Counted from the stretch's first letter, positions 35,371 to 48,159 are shown. The stretch: DNA of 64,000 nt from Nephrocerus scutellatus (GCA_947095585.1 OX352761.1:93809833-93873832); one strand, 5' to 3'. Translations and numbers: made by a program. Notes: generated by a model not told the origin, from the letters alone.

Positions 35371-36620
35371 AAGATAAAATTCATTTTACAAACTTTTTAT
35401 GTTAGCTCTGCTTCTGTTTACTGAATGTAAAAACAATTTGCCATGACGTGGAATTTAAAAAAATGTACACTGATTGATCTTAAGATTTTATTTTCGTAAA
35501 AAAAGACCAACAGTGGCTAGAACGTTTCTTCGCATTCGCACACCACAGGGGGTGTACGTACGATTTTTTTCTCATAATTAACCAAGGAATCACTACTTTC
35601 AATTTTTGCCACCTAAACTGATACACCCTGTATAATTTGGAAGTGTTTCTGTCCCAGGGATACAATCATGTTTGTGCTGTGCCTATATATTTTTTTCACA
35701 CAATACATTTATATACATCTATATATTTTACTTAACATCCGAGGGATAACTAAATTTTTAATTATTTAAAGGTTTTTAAATACGTTTAAAGTCTAGTTTA
35801 AAACTATCCAGAAGCAAATTTTATTAAAATTTGTTTTTATTCCTGGTTTTGTGATATCCAGTGATTTTGTCATCATCAGACTGAGTTATTTCAAAATTTG
35901 TAAAATCCCACGAATCTTTAGCATCCTGAGAGACAAAGGATGAATGCAAATACGAATGCTCTTCCATATACTCGTATATTTTCTCTTATACATCCTTGTG
36001 TTATCCTCAGAGTCTATTCCAAAAAAAGTCTAGTAATTATCATTCAAAACCGGAATATAAAATCAGCTATGCAGAGGCAGTTAAGGTTTCATGCTGGCAA
36101 TTATACACCACGCGTATTTAATATAAACAAAGTTTCACATAGTGTTAGTTAGCATAATTACTTTTTTAATTAGATTGGCTTTGTCGGTTGAGGACGAGTT
36201 TTTGCTACGGAACTTCATCGTGTTGATTGCTCCCTGAATCTACATTCACATAGTTACGCCATGTAATGGGGCGTTATAAGTAAAAATTGCCGAGCAAAGT
36301 CATTTCTGTCTGCCAACGTCAGTCATACTTCAGGGCACCTTTAAATATAAGCTCCAACGACCATCAGTACATCGGCTATGGAAATACCTTTTTAAATTTA
36401 TTGTTATTAAATTAGATAGATTGTTATAAATGCTATACGTCTACATGTATATGAGATGGAGTTAAGTGACTGCCTGTGTATAACTTTGCATTGCAATTTA
36501 ATTTATAAAAGTAGCTTTTGTTTGATAGACAATTTAATCGTATATTGAAAAAGTACTGTTGAAAAGTTGCTTCCAACTTTAAAACACGAGCCATGATAAG
36601 AATTTTGAACAATTTGGAAC
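35371..36620. other. No gene recognised
   Basis: A 70-codon open frame at 35940-36152 has no recognisable features. No repeat matches others in the window as far as I can see. Confidence 0.35.
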
Positions 36621-36631
36621 ATTTGTTATTT

Positions 36632-36870
36632 ATGTTAGTGTGTTGGACTTCAGAGCAGGAGGTTCGAGGATCGAATCCCAGAAAATCTGTCAGGCAAACG
36701 TCCGAGAGTAATAGTTGTGACCGAAAGCCTATCAATTTGCCTTTAGGATGAAACATTAAACTGTAGGTCCCTTCCATTATGTGCAAAAATATAACACGCA
36801 CGAAACGATTGTTCGCGAGAAGCTAGGAATTGGACCGGTCTGTGACGCCAAATATTATTATTATTTTTAA
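36632..36870 (+). mobile_element. tRNA-derived SINE, plus copy
   Basis: A degraded tRNA-like head (GTGTTGGACTTCAGAGCAGG with B-box GGATCGAATCC at about 36670-36680) is followed by a body with ACGTCCGAGAGTA and CAATTTGCC blocks and TGTAGGTCCCTTC. The same order recurs in the minus-strand copy at 44740-44945. It ends in an (ATT)n tail after GACGCCAAATATTATT. Confidence 0.65.
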
Positions 36871-37360
36871 TTAATATTACCAAATTCATGTGGATACAAT
36901 TAGAGACAGCAATATTAATATCAAATAACAATTTGTGTAATTACATTTTATCTGTATTAAATATATGTATTTAGTAATATTTTTCATTAAATTTATCCTA
37001 TTCTCAGTTTTCTCATTTGGTTATCATTTGGTTATTTTATAAAGTTTCTTTAGTAGGTCTTTTATAATTAGGCATATCACGAAAAGATATTACATGATAT
37101 ATATATTCAGAGGCAATTATATTTTTTTGACTTTTTTTCATCAAAAACCCTCACAAAAAGTTCTGCTAAATTAATAAAACTTAATACTTTTTTTGATCAG
37201 CACAATGTGCAAGACATTTTTCACTCACACCACAGGGTTTCGGACACACACATACATTTATACAAAGGAAATTACAAATATATATGCTCTAAATCCATGT
37301 AGACTAGTAGGCCATGCAGACGACAGAATTTGTTTTATTTTATTAAAACGTTTTTAATTC
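36871..37360. other. No gene recognised
   Basis: AT-rich, featureless at this resolution. Confidence 0.35.
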
Positions 37361-37361
37361 C

Positions 37362-37775
37362 CTATATCCACATCGCGTGCCCGTGGCTGTCTGGTCAGAT
37401 CTTGTGACCAATTTTTAACCCCCTTCCCAAGGTTGAATTTTATTGAAATTTTGCACACATGTATATTTCCGGTGACAATCCTTTCTATTAAAATTTGAGA
37501 ATGATCGGACCGCGGGGTCGGGGGGGGGGGGCTACCATAATTTTTTTTCCCATATAGCGGCATCAGATCATTTAATACTATAATGACTGTGTTCTGTGTG
37601 CGCTGTCCGCTGTGCGCTGTGAGCAGAGCTGCTTGCTTTACGATTGTGGTTTATTTGTTGTTGCAGTGCTTCGTATGTGTTTTTTTATTTGAGCATTTAT
37701 AGTGGTATTCAGTATACTTTTGGTTATTAGAGAATTTACATGCAAATTTTTAATTTTTATTGGTTGTTTTTTCAT
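37362..37775 (+). mobile_element. Short ~118-bp-family element (one monomer)
   Basis: Compact copy with left-end-like CTATATCCACATCGCGTGCC and one monomer (37430-37550) containing a run of 10 or so G. The GCTG/TGTGCGCTG segment (37590-37630) matches 4320-4375, and the right end TATTAGAGAATTTACATG is at 37727-37744. It shows the ends and the GCTG segment are constant while monomer number varies. Confidence 0.6.
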
Positions 37776-39530
37776 TAGCTCGCTTTCGCGTATGTCTGTC
37801 TGTGCGGGTGTAATTTTTTAATTGATTTTAAAGTAACTTCCCATGACATAGAGACTTGAAATTTAAAACATAGCTCAGAGCTGGATGAACATTGACAAAT
37901 CAAAAAAAAAACGACAATAAATAGCAAATAAAAAAATGAATTCAACGCGAGTTTGTAATTTGTTTCAGATCAAAGCAAACTACTACACACAATAATAGTT
38001 CTAAACGTTTTAAATTAAAAATGTATTTTTTATTTTAGAAATAGATTAATGGTTACAGTTTACCGTTTATTTCGAGTAATTTTAGTACTAGTCTTGTGAA
38101 GTAAAATTGATATTATCTGGTATATACATTTTTTTTAACTGAATTGTTTTTCGTTTCGTTAAATCTAATTGTTCTGGGAGTTATTTCAGGCGGACGTTGG
38201 GAAAAAGGTTGAAAGTAACAATTGTTGCACAAAATCATGCGAATAGAACAAAAGTTGAACTTCGTTTTGTTTAAACGAGCAATTAGTCGTTTCTTCGGCT
38301 CTTATTATTACATTCATATTCACTATGAACTTTTACAGGGCAATTTAACTTACACTCAGCTTCACATTTTCAAGTTACATGCAAGGTATTGCAACTTCTT
38401 CAAAAAAAAAGGCAAAATGAAATAAAGACTTTTTAGTTTAATGATCGGATAGGACATTGCTCAACTTTAGCGCTGGGTATTTATTGCACCGTCCGTTAAG
38501 TCAATTGTCATGTTCCCTTTACTTGCTGCAAAGTGGAAGAGTAGTCGCACTTCTAAAAAAATTGATGGTAGTAACATTCTGAAACAAATTAAATTACAAT
38601 GATTCTGGTGTTCTTAGCATTAGTTTTAAATTGCAAGACTTTGTTTATTTTTTTATTCTTATCCGTAATATTTTTTAGATTAAATACCCTATACATTGAA
38701 AGATTTGTACACTAAAAAGTAAACGTACTTGCCTAGGTTTCCAAAGTTGGCCAACGTGTAATGGCCTTAAGAATTCTGGTGTTGGCTTTCCTTTTGGGAA
38801 TTTTTTAAGAAACTTGCGACTTTGAAAGCAAAAAAACACGACAAATGGTTTATCCTTTTGATTTCGCGCCGTCTTTACTGTTTTCCCTGCAATTGCTCTT
38901 CCTGTCGTTTAATTACAACCTCAACATCAGAAACGGTTCTTATATCTAAAAGATAACTTAATAGCGAGGAGGGGCGATATTTGTTTAAAACTTTCTAGTC
39001 CTCTTTATGGAAATGACTATGAGGATTCTAAGAGGCTGATTCTTTCATTTGGCGTTCTGCTTTTGTCGTACACCAGAAGCTGACCATCCTTCTTGTATTG
39101 TTATTGAACTTTGCCAGAAAACTTAGGTTCATTGATGCGCTTTTCTCTGAAATTCTTCTGCGAATTGAGTTAAAGATAAACTTTTTATTCTGAATCTGGA
39201 CTTTTATAAAACAATTTTTTTTCTTCTTCTCTTTCTTTTTTAAATATTTCATTGAAATCACCCGTAAATATTTGCATTCGAATGCTTAACAGTGCACTTA
39301 GACTTAAACTGCGAGAAAACTACCAGAAACGAATGCAAAGAATTCCGAAAACAACTCCTTGAAAGCAATGCATATTTGCGAATACACTAAACCAACATAA
39401 ATTTTTTTTACACTTTCAACAAAAAATTTTAAAATCTGAATTTAAATTTGGACAAAATATCTCAATTGAAATTTTGACAGGCAAATTTCGAATTACGGGA
39501 AAGGCACAAAACTATCTTGACAGAACTGCT
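37776..39530. other. No recognised gene
   Basis: The opening 90 bases (TTAGCTCGCTTTCGCG... to AACTTCCC) resemble a diverged head of the ~118-bp family. Short frames at 38222-38425 and 39028-39261 are low-complexity or unrecognised. Confidence 0.35.
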
Positions 39531-39536
39531 TAATGT

Positions 39537-40035
39537 ACCGGGTGACTGACACGAAGTGTTACCAACTTCAGACTGTCATTGGTGTCAAACCAGTGATGAC
39601 AGAGCCCTCAAATTTACACTAATGACAGTTCATTCCATTGATTACAAGCGTACAAAAGAATTTTAGTGGGAAATATTCAGGAAAAAGTTATTCGCAATGG
39701 AATTCAAGCGTAATAGTGTGATTGCTCTTTATTTGGCTGGAAAACCACAGCCGCAGATTGTTAACCAGTTAAAACATCTGCATGTGAATAAAATGTTTGT
39801 GTATCGCACCACATATCGTTATAACGATACTGGCAGCATTGCAAAACGCCATGATGGTGGACTGAAACGCACTCCAACATCGTCGGATATCATTCGGAAG
39901 GTGTAGGCCAAACTGGCTCGGAATCCGCGCCGTAGCGGCAGAAAAATGGCTCGTGAGGCGAACATTTCGCTTAAACGGATGCAGCACATATTGAAAGATC
40001 ATCTTAGACTAAAGGCCTTGAAATTTGATGCTTAA
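39537..40035 (+). pseudogene. mariner-like transposon, 5' part only
   Basis: A terminal-repeat-like CCGGGTGACTGACACGAAG (39538) precedes an ATG at 39697. The first 69 codons form the paired helix-turn-helix DNA-binding region of an insect mariner-like transposase (MEFKRNSVIALYLAGK, VYRTTYRYNDTGSIAKRH). A TAG at 39904 interrupts the frame. The same frame then continues with KLARNPRRSGRKMAREANIS to LRLKALKF and ends near 40035. The catalytic domain and right end are absent. Confidence 0.7.
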
Positions 40036-41180
40036 AGAACCCACTTAAAAATATGTAAAACTTGCATTCGAATTATACTAGAAAACTGGCGTCCGTCCGT
40101 ACACAGCGCTCAGATTAGATACCCTGTGGGGTTTGGTGTGGTGAGTCTAAATTGGAGTGATATACTAATTGAATAAAATCAATTGCGAGAAGTTATTATC
40201 GATCAATTTCATCATCTTTCTTTATGACATGTACAGAACGGAAATAACAACTTTAAGAACGGTTGTCCTTTTGTTTTTATTATAATATAAATTCCTATCT
40301 CTGTGTCTCTCTCTACTCACACTTATGAACCCAAAACAACATTACCATTTGCTAAGCCAGGCTAATGCCGCCAAAAAGTTTCACTTCTATCACGTGTACT
40401 AAATTGTACGCGCTTTGTTTTTTTGTTAAAGACTTTACGCATAGAGATAAAAATTAAAAATATTTTTTGTATTAAGCGGATTAGCCGACAGTATTTCGGT
40501 TTACCATAAAAGCTAGAAAAGCAAGCAATAAAAGTTTTCTGCATACTCGACTCTGCAACGGCTTATCCCTTTTTACCCGGAGAGCTTAACAATGGAATGC
40601 CGTCAGATGGTGCACAACGAGAGCAAAAAATAAGGATCGTATACATTAATCTGTCTGTTACTTTTTCATAAGTTTATAAAATTTATCCATGGTGCACGAG
40701 ACAACAGAATTTAAGAACTTAAGGACTGATATCATTATATATGAAGATTTAATAGTAGTGACAGCCTGTCGCTCAATTAGTAATACTAGAATACATATTA
40801 TTTTAAAGCGAGTGTAGAAGCAGCCCTTTATACGAATAAACGGACCGCTTGTTTGTATTATTTAATTTAATCTAAATTGGCTTACAACGAAAATATTTCT
40901 CAATTTTTATTTAAAAGTTTGGGAATCACTGAAAGTGATACTGACTTTATGGGAGCTTGAAGTTCACTGAACTAGTTGATGCCATTATTATTTTATGTTT
41001 TATGTATGCTTTACTTTTAAGACACATAATATCTTAACCCCTCAAAAGTACTAAAAATGCAAAACCCAAAAGGGGTTTCTCGTTTTGCCTTAACTTAGTA
41101 ACATTTTTTTTTATTAAAAGACAAACCCTAGCCCACTTGGCTGATACTGCGATCTAAAAAGATCTATTGTATCGTAGGGT
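40036..41180. other. No gene recognised
   Basis: AT-rich; no coding region or recognisable repeat. Confidence 0.35.
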
Positions 41181-41182
41181 GC

Positions 41183-41520
41183 AATTAAGCTAAGAGAATT
41201 ACTATCTTCCTAATGAAGGATAGAATGTCCTTAGTGACAGAGTTTCGCATATGTGCCGACGAACAGATTGTCTTGTGGAAAATACGTCTCCTTAACCAAA
41301 TCAATGCTGGACAGTCACAGAGAATGTTCCCGGATGTTTCATCCTCCTCGAAGCAGAACGTACATTCTGTGTTTGAGCACAGATTAATGTTGCTTAGGTG
41401 ATTTCGCAAACCACAGTGACCTGTAAGAAAGCTCACCAGCTTTTGATGCTTTCATTGTCTAGATATATAGGGCGGGGCCTGTGGTGGCAGCTCAGTTGAC
41501 ACCACAGTAAGGTTCCGATT
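41183..41520 (-). pseudogene. 3' end of a Jockey/I-superfamily LINE pol
   Basis: On the minus strand: SFLTGHCGLRNHLSNINLC, then CTFC-EEDET and ILCDCPAL, then a short acidic/hydrophobic tail. The spaced C-x2-C and H/C pattern after an LTGH-GL block is typical of the C-terminus downstream of RNase H in insect Jockey/I-type elements. The reading frame changes near 41436. Only the last 100 or so codons survive. Confidence 0.65.
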
Positions 41521-41939
41521 CTAAGAACGCAGATTCTGAACCATCGAGATTTTGAACAGGTTAGTAATCTTACTTTTGAAGAGTACCGAAACTTTAAGCA
41601 TCGAACTTTAAAGAAGTTCTGGGAATTTTTGCATTTGCATTACGGTATCCATTTTTAAAGCTTTTCCGCATACTTTTTCTAGCAACGTGATTAATCGCGC
41701 AAGATCACATGGACATAAAGGTAAAAATAACACTGTTTATCATTATTTTGCTAAAATTGTGAATAATCCTACTTATAGTGATAAAAAACTATTTTGAAAG
41801 TATGTAAAAGAAAAACACAAGCAAATAAACGCGATTGCACCTGAGAGAAGTTTAACTTTCTTTGGCGGTTAAATTAGAAAAACAATTGCAAATGGAATAT
41901 ATGAGTTTCGTTACTCACATTACAGATAACTGATTGCAT

Positions 41940-42790
41940 ACGACGATAAATTGGTCATATAGGTTGACCATGACCCATCATTTAAGCCAAGTAAATCTAT
42001 CCGTATCATTATCAAGATCGTATATAACAGGCTCCGACAAGGGAATGGTCTTGTCTGCGTTTTCTTTAAATTAATCCAAGACTCTAATATCACGGGAAGA
42101 GGAAAAATCCTCTAAAAATTATTAATCCAGACTATTGCATATGCAGACAATATTGACATCATTGGTTGTAATCAAGAGCTTTCATCTAGATCAAACGGGA
42201 CGAAATCTGGGGCTGCACATAAATGAGAGCAAAGCAAAGTACATGGTGACCACATGAGCGAGCAGAATATCCAATATTGGTCCCTCAATTTAAAGTAGTG
42301 GAAGACACTTATTATCTTGTGTCAATTGTAGTTTTAAAAAGTACGCGCAAGGTTGCTGAAAGTCAAGAAAACTACTTCCGTCTGTCAAGACATTCAAATC
42401 AAGGAATTTAACGATGACATCCAACCTGCTGGTGTATAAGACAATCATCATACCAATACTGTATGTGAGAAAGAACGATTCCGCAGAATTTATAGTGATA
42501 ATATCTAGGAGTGTTGCCGCGATGTTGATATTGTGGAGAAAATTAAGATCTATTGGGTCCAGTAGTCAGGATGACATAGCTCTCACGAACGAGGAGGATA
42601 CTGCTCGGGATTTTCAGGACACGGTAGTGAGGCAGGCTAAAACTTTACTGAATGGATGGCGTGGGCCAAGAGATACACAGTTAGGGTGGCCAAGCTGGGT
42701 GACATCGGATCGAAATGGGGACGGGTGGGGAAGTTTTTTGCGGGAGCCAGGACTAGATCCTGGTTGTAGAGCCAAATATGACAATAATAT
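41940..42790 (+). pseudogene. Heavily decayed LINE pol fragment
   Basis: Pieces in order on the plus strand: a QGNGLVCVFF block, then AYADNIDIIG (catalytic YADD with the second D changed to N, about 42140-42170), then INESKAKYM. VEDTYYLVS and a TIIIPILY block follow, then VEKIK--W and WRKLRSIG-like pieces. The order matches the LINE at 11568-13860, but with frameshifts and stops throughout. The family link is inference from motif order. Confidence 0.55.
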
Positions 42791-42859
42791 TTATTTTATT
42801 CACCGTCAGGATTGTAGGAACAAAACGCAACGCAGAGGAAAGAAAGTTTAACAAACGCT

Positions 42860-43480
42860 TCCGAACGAGTTATGAAGCCTTCTCTCATAATTAATTAAGC
42901 AATTCGATTAAAATTTAGTTTAATTTGAATTAAATTTGAAGCCCAAGCATGTGGACAAATTCGTTATGTTTTATCTTTTTGAGATTTTTTGTTAAAATTT
43001 CGGCTACCATCATATCTTGTCATTGGGTATATATACTTAAGAACATCAAGCTCCTTCCCTCCAACGCCGCGAACGTAATGCACCTTGATGTCTATGCGTT
43101 AAGTTGGATTGTGGGAAACTGAGTTCTTCTTCTGGGATTTTTAGTTATTTTCCCACAGAAATCCGTAAATCTTTTGAGATTTCTTTGACAAGAAAAAAAA
43201 CTTGGACTGTGTTCGCCAATTTTCAAAGGTTTACGTTGCGAGCTCTTTATGCTTCAAACGAAGTCAGTGCATTTTTGGGTTATCGTCAATCTTCAATATA
43301 AATATTACAACAATCTTAATTATGGAAGATAACGTACCAGAATTCAAGTGGCCCTCAGTCATAATTATTATCGAATAACTACGGTCAGTACAAAAGGCGG
43401 TGTATTCAAACGGGAGCCTAATATATTGTGCCCACTCTCGATGGACGAATGACGGAAGTGTGAATCTTTCAAGGCTTTCA
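42860..43480. other. No gene recognised
   Basis: Unrecognised AT-rich DNA. Confidence 0.3.
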
Positions 43481-43484
43481 AAAA

Positions 43485-43615
43485 ACCCCTCAAATACCAC
43501 AAAAATACCCACCAAAACACTCGAAAATTTACTCCCAAAACCTCTAAAGACCCTAAAAAGACTCCTAAAATACCACCAAAAGACCAAAAATCACACAAAA
43601 CCACACCACCACAAA
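43485..43615. repeat. Short A/C-rich phased array
   Basis: About 130 bases of CAAAA/ACTCC/AAAGACC units with roughly 11-base spacing. Same type as 63050-63470 reversed. The Lys/Pro/Thr-rich open frames across it are by-products. Confidence 0.6.
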
Positions 43616-44035
43616 AGATCAACAAAAGGATTACCTATTTTTCCTGTCACACCGAACGTATACTTACGTTTACTTATGTATACGTATTACTCGTTTTTGT
43701 TCTATATTTTTTGTGTCTTTTTCAGGCAGGCGAACTAGGCCGGTTTGTGTATATAGCAAGCTAGTAAATAAAAAGGCCAATTCCCTAAAATAGATAATTT
43801 TTACATTTACATGAACATGTTTATTTTCTTATTTCTATTATTAATAAAATATATATTATATTTTCGAAAACGTATACCATGTATATTTATATTTGAAATT
43901 AATCAAATCAAGCGAAATTAAAAAAAACAATTATTGCATATTAAAACCGCGCATATGCATGCATTTCTTAAAGTGCAAAAGATCATAAGGTAAATTTTCA
44001 TTTTTCTTATGTCTGGCACTTTTATTGTTTAGAAT
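43616..44035. other. No gene recognised
   Basis: AT-rich, featureless. Confidence 0.3.
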
Positions 44036-44039
44036 TAGA

Positions 44040-44372
44040 ATATGACCCTGGGGGTCGGGGTCTCCAAAATGTTCACTAAAAGTGTTTTTCATCGGAGATA
44101 CACACGTATATAAAATTTTAAGAAAATCTGGCTAATTTTTTTTTAAAAAAATTTTAAGCCCTGTGGCCAGGGGTCTCCAAAATTTTTACATGAAGTGTTG
44201 TCCATGTGTATACAATTTAAAGAAAATCGGATTAATTTTTAAAATTTTTATAAGGGCACTGAGGCCCTTTAAATAGAAAGTGTTTTTTTCAGAAATACAC
44301 ATGTGTGCAAAATTTGAATAAAATCGGGCTTTGAAAAGTGGGTTCAAAAGAAGTTAATATAGAGCATTTAAT
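44040..44372 (-). mobile_element. ~118-bp family element, minus, far end truncated
   Basis: Minus-strand reading: the left end with CTCTATATTAACTTC (44354-44368) is followed by ACCCACTTTTCAAAGCCCGATTTTAT. About three monomers follow (CATCGGAGATACACACGT in plus reading at 44093). The right-end motif is missing. Confidence 0.55.
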
Positions 44373-44679
44373 AACAGATAGACAGTGATCGGAAAATTTT
44401 TAAAAAAAAGTGATCATTTATACAAACCTACAATGCGGCTTTTGTTTGATTTTTCGGCTTATTTGACTTGTTTTTTGGCGTGATCCGAACGAAAAATTTG
44501 TACTCGCACATTTTGATTATATTTATGTCGAAATGGCCACACAAATCCAACGATGAGGATTATAAAACAGTTTCTATTTTCCAATTGTATCCGCACTAAT
44601 TGAATATTTTTAATCACAGTATTAACTATTGTGTGAAGAGTATAAAACTCAATGAAAAATTAAAACTAATCACAAATAA

Positions 44680-44945
44680 AAGGTCCAAATGGCAGCACAA
44701 TGAGAGTTTTTGGTTTGTGTGCGCGGAAGGCGCGACAGACAAATTGAAGGGACCTACAATTTTAAGCTGTATCCGAATGGCAAATTGAGAAGCTTTCCGT
44801 GCGAAGTTAATACTCTCGGACGTTTGTCATACATTAACGATATGTGGGACCGTAAAAAATACTTTTGGTGTTACTGCGATTCGAACCACGAACCTCCTGC
44901 TCAGAAGTCCATGCACTTATCCACTGAGCCATGGCGCCCACAAGG
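44680..44945 (-). mobile_element. tRNA-derived SINE, minus copy
   Basis: On the minus strand a clear tRNA-like head starts GGCGCCATGGCTCAGTGG (A box; 44923-44940). The B box GGTTCGAATCG is about 45 bases on (44877-44887). The body has ACGTCCGAGAGTA and CAATTTGCC blocks and TGTAGGTCCCTTC, shared with 36632-36870. Acceptor arms do not pair, so it is a SINE and not a tRNA gene. The parental tRNA cannot be named from this alone. Confidence 0.75.
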
Positions 44946-45241
44946 GTAGGGGTATGGGTATACTCGACCAAAAAACTCGAAAAAAAATTGTATCCCGGAA
45001 CTACACTACAAACGAACAAAACGAGTTCAATATTTATGCACCCAGGGTATTTTTTTCTATCAAGCGATAGTCACATAAGCAAAAAATTTATAGAACTGTT
45101 GTGTACGTATATATGGGTGTTGAATATATTTGCATTTACCCAAGAAGAATTTTTGTTTATCGCCGTGCGAAATAAAGTGATGTTATTTTTTATGAAATTA
45201 TCCTCGATTTTTAGAGAAAATGCCAATAATCTATTGGTTGG

Positions 45242-45550
45242 CTGAGGATCAATTTTTTCGATTACTCGAATCTGATCAAAAGAAATAATATATGAAGATG
45301 AACTAATATTTGATGTGGTTTAAGTGCAAGCAAAAGATGTTGAACCAGTGGAACAGGAAGCTCCATCAAGTGAACCTGAACAAATTTATTTATAAGTCAT
45401 GACCAAACACACATAGGTTAGTCGTAAGTTGGTACCCCTGCCTGATGATTTCTTTATGAAAATGACCTACTACATTAATATCTTTGCGCAAAGAAAAGAA
45501 AAACTATCACTCAAAGAATGTACAGTAGATGAAGTACGTTTTGTTTCGCG
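45242..45550 (+). pseudogene. Possible piggyBac-like transposase, N-terminal fragment
   Basis: Three linked frames: DQFFRLLESDQK, then an acidic DVEPVEQEAPSSEPEQ, then PLPDDFFMKMTYYINIFAQRK followed by TVDEVRF. Their order resembles the acidic N-terminus and first conserved block of piggyBac-type transposases (FF--T--IN-YA and a later DE-R-F). The match is by pattern only. Stops and a frameshift make it dead, and no catalytic domain follows. Confidence 0.35.
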
Positions 45551-47275
45551 CACCATATTATGATAGTGCCGTGACATAAAGCCAAGTGACATAATGCCAT
45601 TTGGCCATTTGTCGCTTTGCTGGCTTGATTAAAGTGGTTTAAGTTTATACTCGGTATAAACTTTGATCAAGCAAACATCCTTTGGTGTAATATCTTGGCA
45701 TTAGGCAATAAAATAAATTTCAAACCCATTTCGACTATTTGATTAATAAAACAAAACAATTAAAGTTTAGTACCCGTTTAAAAATCGTAAATCCAGACGT
45801 AGTTCCAAAAATAAGTTAATATTGTTTAAAACTATTCTTCAAGCGATAATGTTGTATGGTGCTCCCTGAATGCCATAATAAGAACTTCAAATGTCCCAAA
45901 ATAAGTTAGTAAAACTTTTTTATATTTAGTTTTCATAGTTATTTCCTGACTAAAATCTTACAAAATATTGTTAATACGAACATGATTGAATTGCAATTTA
46001 AGAAAATTCAAAATGATCTTTTTAAAAAATGCCAATAGGGCAGAAAAACCTGATCTTGTGAGTGACATAATTGGTACAATGTAGTTTTATAAATGCACTG
46101 TTAAATGATTTATAGCTGCAAAAAAAAAAACAATTTTAATCACTTAAATAATTATATAGTTATAAATACATATTGTAATAATTTTACCAAATAAAATTTA
46201 TGATATTTATAAAATATTGTTCATTTTGTATAAAAATGACAGCAGGACACCAAAAGGTTAGGGAAGGCAAACTGTATGGACTGGTAGGGGGATTTTTTGT
46301 GGCATGCTAGGATAATACTACAATTTAGGTTTATTCCTCAGCGAAGAAAACAATAAATAATTTCCACATGAACGCTTTCGGGGTTCATTGAAATAAGCGT
46401 GTGCATAAAAAGAAATCGTCAGCTGCAGGTGCCGTATAATAATGCACAACTTCCTGCAAATGCATCCACTATAAATTGGTTCTATCTTGAGGTGATAATA
46501 TAGGTAAGAATAATTTTGAAATGTTGAATATTGCACTGCTTTTGAAGAACGCTAAAGCGAAACTAAAGACAGCACTCATTAAATACCTTGAATTTATTTA
46601 TTTATAAGAAACTCTGTATGATTTAAATTCTCCTTCGAGTTTTGTTCAACGGAAACGAGAAACAACAAAAATTATATATGTATATACAAAAATACACATG
46701 TGATAGTCATATAAAACCTTATTATACACGACACGAGTAAGGGTGGAGGGCTTAACTTGCAGAATCTTGTATTCACTGAGATCCACTTAACGCAAATTAT
46801 TCTCGAAATCGTCACTTCTCCTTTCACAGCCTAAGTCTCGATATCGCAGATACAAAAATCGATAGAGCAAGAACGGCTGCAAGGGAGAAGAAAACCCTTA
46901 AGAAGTTAAGGATATTTATTCAAGTTGCTCGAGTTTATTGTCAACTTGGCACAAAGGTTTGAAAGTTCATATAGTTGTCGGCTTTTTTAGTGGGTCGACC
47001 ACAGAAAATTTTGGTTAAAACGCGAATTTGTTTGGTGTCGCGTCAGTTGTCTAAAGGGCGGCTCTACGACTTCAACATTGTGTAAGCATTTCAGTTTTTC
47101 AATTTGAAGTAAATACAGAAGTATAGTTATTTCTATATAAGTACACTGTTTGGTATTTTGGTGAAAGCAAATTTGTTGAAATCGATATTTCCAAGGCATT
47201 TCACAAAGCCACAAAAGCATCAGGCCCTTTTATCGTAATTAACTTCAAAGGTAAATAAAATATATAGCATCCCAT
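45551..47275. other. No gene recognised
   Basis: Nothing recognised. Short frames at 46318-46536 and 46987-47220 have no family resemblance. Confidence 0.35.
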
Positions 47276-47279
47276 GAAT

Positions 47280-47720
47280 CTATCCAGAAGCTCTGGGTAG
47301 TATGTGGTATGTGCCAGTGATCGTTTTACCCTTTTCAAGGTATTCGATGTAATTAACACCGCGCGCATCCCAAAAAGCTGTCGTCCATGACCTTGCTTGC
47401 TGACAAACCCAACTTGGCCTTCTTCGGCTTCGATTCAGGAGGAGCGGTCCATTGTATGACTGTGTCTTGGCATTGTTTGAAACCGCGCAAATACTCAGTC
47501 AAATTTTTCTGGAACATCGCCAAACACACCTCTGAAGTTGTCAAAGGAATGCGTTTGTTGTCGATTGTGAGCAAACGCGACACCTATCTTGCGGAAAGCT
47601 TTTTTATGTCCAAATATTTATATAAAGTCTAAATCACTGAGCCATGTGATAAGCCTGTGGCCTCTTCAAGCTCCCACACTTTCACTCGCCTATCGTGCTT
47701 TATCAAACCATGGCTATATA
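47280..47720 (-). pseudogene. mariner transposase fragment (second type)
   Basis: Minus strand: RRVKVWELEEATGLSHGSV (47715-47640) gives the second helix-turn-helix. Then come KKLSARQVSRLLTIDNKR-I and LAMFQKNLTEYLRGF (47600-47480), then QWTAPPESKPKKAKLG and ASKVM (47450-47390). After a frameshift, FWDARG-NYIEYLEKGKTITGTYH ends near 47285. The block order matches a full-length mariner transposase between residues of roughly 90 and 240. The first catalytic D region (VDET) is altered and the last two D are missing. It is a different lineage from the 26.6 kb mariner. Confidence 0.75.
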
Positions 47721-47929
47721 AAATGGGTGCCACAACAAAACTATTTGACAGATCTGTCTGAAAATTTGGGTGCGTTCTTCTGAAAGATGACAAAACAAAT
47801 GATAAATTTAAGGTGACGACACAATTTGTGTTAATTTTCAGGGAATTATTGACCCACCCTTTTTTTAATTTCAGTTGAGCGAGGGTGTAAAATTTGACAC
47901 AATAGAACCAACACTAATATCGGTCATCC

Positions 47930-48155
47930 CACCCACTCACTTATCGACCACATCACCCACGGGGTGTCGTACAACACCCGCTGAACAAGCACCATTCTCT
48001 CCAGCAATATTCATCATGGCGATTCCGAAGACTATGGTTTCAAAACCATATCTATTGCCACCAGAGCCACAACCATAAACGATGTTACCCCCACCATCTT
48101 TGTTTTGAAATTTGTCAAGACGTTCCAGAGCTAGGTAGGCACAAATATGCAAACA
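47930..48155 (-). CDS. Possible exon of an unrecognised gene
   Basis: A 71-codon minus-strand open frame (48152-47937) contains DGGGNIVYGCGSGGN and GIAMMNIAGENGACSAGVV. It is more G+C-rich than its surroundings. A CCTACCTAG that could be a splice acceptor precedes LERLDKF, and GATAAGTGAGTG, a good donor, lies at the other end. The opposite strand is also open (47875-48078), so the open frame alone proves little. Unknown family; could be chance. Confidence 0.2.
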
Positions 48156-48159
48156 TATA

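Noticed and set aside
44877..44945. tRNA gene on the minus strand
   Set aside because: A and B boxes are good, but the acceptor ends do not pair and a SINE body shared with 36.6 kb follows.
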